Below the pieces are notes generated by a model. That model was not told the DNA's origin. It saw only the letters and a program-made list of their open reading frames with translations, and did not search any database. A stretch of 64,000 nt of DNA from Blasia pusilla (taxonomy: Eukaryota > Marchantiophyta > Marchantiopsida > Blasiales), in assembly GCA_050084515.1 (NCBI GenBank), contig CM114272.1, positions 61,628,001 through 61,692,000 on the forward strand. Direction: 5' to 3'. Each line of letters starts with the position of its first letter. Position 1 is the first letter of the stretch. A program made the translations under genes and the position numbers. Shown here piece after piece: positions 61,766 to 64,000 of this stretch.

Positions 61766-62945
61766 TGATACAATGGACTGAACACTCCACGTTCTGCGAG
61801 TGACTCAAAATCTCAGACTAATTCCGCAGCCATCTCCAGATACAAAACACATGGGGAATTGAGTGAATCCTCCCCCCTCGCTATTAGCTCCTCTCCTCCA
61901 CATTCCACTCCATCTCAGATCTCCAAATTCAAACCACAGCAGCAACTTATCACCTTGCGCGCTTGGACTCCGGCCATTGCGACAAGAAATCCGAGAAGTA
62001 TCAAATCTACGCTATCCTATCAGCTACGCTTCTCGCACACGCGCTTGCTCATGCTCATGCTCATGCTCCTCCTACTCCCTCTCTTCTCGGACCTCTCATC
62101 TTCAAGCTCCCACGATCGATCAGGGACTCAAAAGAATCGGCCTGACGTTCTAGAGAAACAGAACTCGTATCCTCGCAACGCGATTGCGAAGGTCTGAATG
62201 AATTCAGATCCTGACGTTTGTAGGGGCGGAGAGGGTTACTGGTGATGCAGCTTCCACCTCCAAATCACCATCTCCAGCAAGAAATGGGAGTTTCATTAGG
62301 GTTGAACGAAACTAGCACTTGAGAGTAATATTGGCAGTGTCACCCCTTATGGGCACCTCCCGTGCGAGCCGTATATTAGCGACGGGAATAGCTGTAGGGC
62401 CGCCGCTTACGGGCCCTCCCATGGGCCCCGTCGCAAGTATACGGTGGAGGCTGCATGGGAAGAGGGGGGCATAATAAGTAGTTGAAATGCGCAATTGGAG
62501 TTTCACTTATTTTTATAATTAATGAAAAATGTTGTACTCCTTGTAAAAAAATTTATGTATTAAGGATAGTGGAGTTGTAAAAACATATTTTGATAGATAA
62601 TTAAACCATTATGAATGTGGGTAGCATGATTATTGGTCTCGTGCTGTAGATTGATGATCATATTGCTCACTTTTGTAAAAACGCTTTGATTCTAAGATTG
62701 AAGGATGAATTCTTGGTTTTCAACAACCTTCACGCTTCGACGACTCTCCGCATTGACACATCCCGTACCTAAAGCATGTCCAATTTAGCAAGACTCTTCT
62801 CCCAAATGCATTGTAATGCGGACCTCATTTGAATTTGAATTCTCTTATATCATGAGTCCTAGGCCCCGTACACACATAAGTGCAAGATAGTTTTCACATG
62901 TACCTTATATAGTTACAACTGGTAAGGTGCCCGTACGATGCACGC
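61766..62945. other. SETD9 upstream region
   Basis: Promoter and 5' UTR of SETD9 are expected here on the minus strand. A plus-strand open frame at 61,859-62,197 has a Leu-rich stretch but no known domain and a Ser-rich start; it is not called. GC-rich palindromic text near 62,340-62,460 resembles a small repeat. At 62,920-62,945 the minus strand has a weak Helitron-like hairpin (CGTGCATCGTACG). Confidence 0.4.
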
Positions 62946-64000
62946 TCAGGGGGGACAATCTATGTATGCCTCCTATATCACCTATGATGTTTTGGGGTCG
63001 GAAACCCCTAACTTATAAGTGAAATTTTTTTTCCTCCCCTTACTTACTTTAGAACTGCAAGTTTTTAGAAATTATGACCCCTATATTTTGTTAAGTAAAT
63101 TTTTATCCTGATTTGTTTAGGGGCTTAAAAGTAAAGATAAGTACCCCTTTTTGTGGCGATCTTGTTTTTTTGCACTTTATAACAGGCTATTAACAGCCTT
63201 CAGCAATACCCAAGCCACTGCCAAACATAGTAATGATATGTAAGGTGGAATTATCTACATGTTTCCACTGACTCAATATTTAGTGCAACTTCTACTTTCC
63301 CCATTACTTTGGCATCTATGACGGACAGGAATTGAACCTTAGTATGGGCAGGATGCTCATATGGCCACGTCGTCATCCCCCTAACCTATCCCCTCCCACA
63401 ACTAGCCTATCCTAATCTCAGAAAATGACTTCATACTATAACATGCACATCACTTGGCAAAAGATGACACACTACGAACATAATTATTGATCACTTGTAA
63501 ATCATCGTTATTCAATTCATATATCCTGGATGTAAGACTTGGCTTCATGGACAAACTCACATTTGAACTCATCATTTCAATATCAATATATTGGCCATCA
63601 CATGTATCATATGTGAACAAGGTGTTGCTCTTACCTAAGCGTCGATACCAATTGCACAATATTTGACAGACACTGCATGTCTGCCCATCTTTTGGGATAG
63701 GCCGGTCCAAAAGATCAATAGGAGATCTACATCTATGCCATTGACTACCATATTTTTGTTTGACGAATAAAATATGATCTAACCAAAATGCCTTTGTAGG
63801 GACTACTCTGTTCTCATCCAACTCTTTTTGTTTTTTCTTATTTGACTTACTTGATCTGGTAGAAGGGCCAACTTGTGTAGTAGACTCAAACCAAACAGCT
63901 ATATCACTTCCAATGTCAACATAACAAGTTGGGCAATCTAGATTAGTCGGTTCTTTTAACTTACCTATAGTGTAATATTTTTTTTTGTGATCGATATTAG
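62946..64000 (-). repeat. Right arm of the inverted repeat (second transposase-like copy)
   Basis: Reverse complement of 52,785-53,822, with an end at TAGATTGTCCCC (62,946-62,960 region). It runs off the window, so the copy continues to the right. Confidence 0.85.
63450..64000 (-). pseudogene. C-terminal tail of transposase-like protein, partial
   Basis: The minus-strand frame 63,821-63,450 reads FWLDHILFVKQKYGSQWHRC, RSPIDLLDRPIPKDGQTC, ILCNWYRRLGKSNTLFTYD, CDGQYIDIEMM and ends VSSFAK. The coding similarity extends upstream to the window edge (CPTCYVDIGSDIAVWF). It is better preserved than the left copy: two Gln codons here are stops there. No known domain; four Cys with a CxxC spacing could bind metal. 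Confidence 0.65.

Noticed and set aside
61859-62197. Leu-rich plus-strand frame as a secreted peptide gene
   Set aside because: Three overlapping frames are open here and none has supporting features. It is more likely SETD9 upstream sequence.

Overview
The window reads as nuclear DNA of a land plant. It holds three intact host genes with plant-type structure: an ATG12 gene with five exons, a single-exon VQ-motif gene, and a SETD9-type SET-domain gene with three exons. Most of the rest is transposon-derived. VQ proteins point to land plants. I cannot fix the clade; a non-flowering lineage is a weak guess.

Layout. 1-2.3 kb: 3' end of a Ty1/copia element whose presumed LTR is split by a compact 1.2-kb element (G3). 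3.27-5.84 kb: a degenerate minisatellite, then ATG12 (+). 5.84-14.95 kb: no gene recognised. 14,956-34,855: a large Ty3-type retrotransposon (G2, +) whose gag is interrupted at 17,329-26,914 by a related element (G1, -). 36-39 kb: a Helitron-like end, then the VQ gene. 41.7-44 kb: fragments G4 and G5 of the same retroelement group. 45.2-48.0 kb: a degenerate repeat array with long (GA)n. 48.3-53.8 kb: EDM2-like PHD-finger remnants followed by a decayed DDE-type transposase-like gene. 54.8-56.8 kb: a Ty3-type fragment with a canonical primer site. 58.3-61.7 kb: SETD9-like gene (-). 62.95-64.0 kb: an inverted second copy of the transposase-like 3' end.

The main discovery candidate is the G1/G2/G3 group. 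G1 and G2 are diverged but share four unusual traits. (1) Between protease and reverse transcriptase they encode a DNMT3-like cytosine-5 methyltransferase. (2) Integrase is followed by a canonical PHD finger. (3) The ends are not ordinary LTRs but split direct repeats, A1-coding-B1-(2 or 3 bp)-A2-B2. The outer ends are TGTC...GACA and each element sits in a 4-bp target duplication (GGCA for G2, AGGT for G1, ATGG for G3). (4) The leaders share a short GC-rich hairpin motif. B1 follows the polypurine tract and the B1/A2 join is an abutted GACA/TGTC junction. The simplest reading is that the reverse-transcribed LTR is B-A, the DNA circularises, and integrase acts at the internal B/A junction. Methyltransferase-bearing Ty3 elements are known from charophyte algae (de Mendoza et al. 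2018). I know of no report of integrase-type elements with split repeats and a PHD tail. Both copies are broken by frameshifts and stops, whereas the host genes are intact, so the breaks look like real decay.
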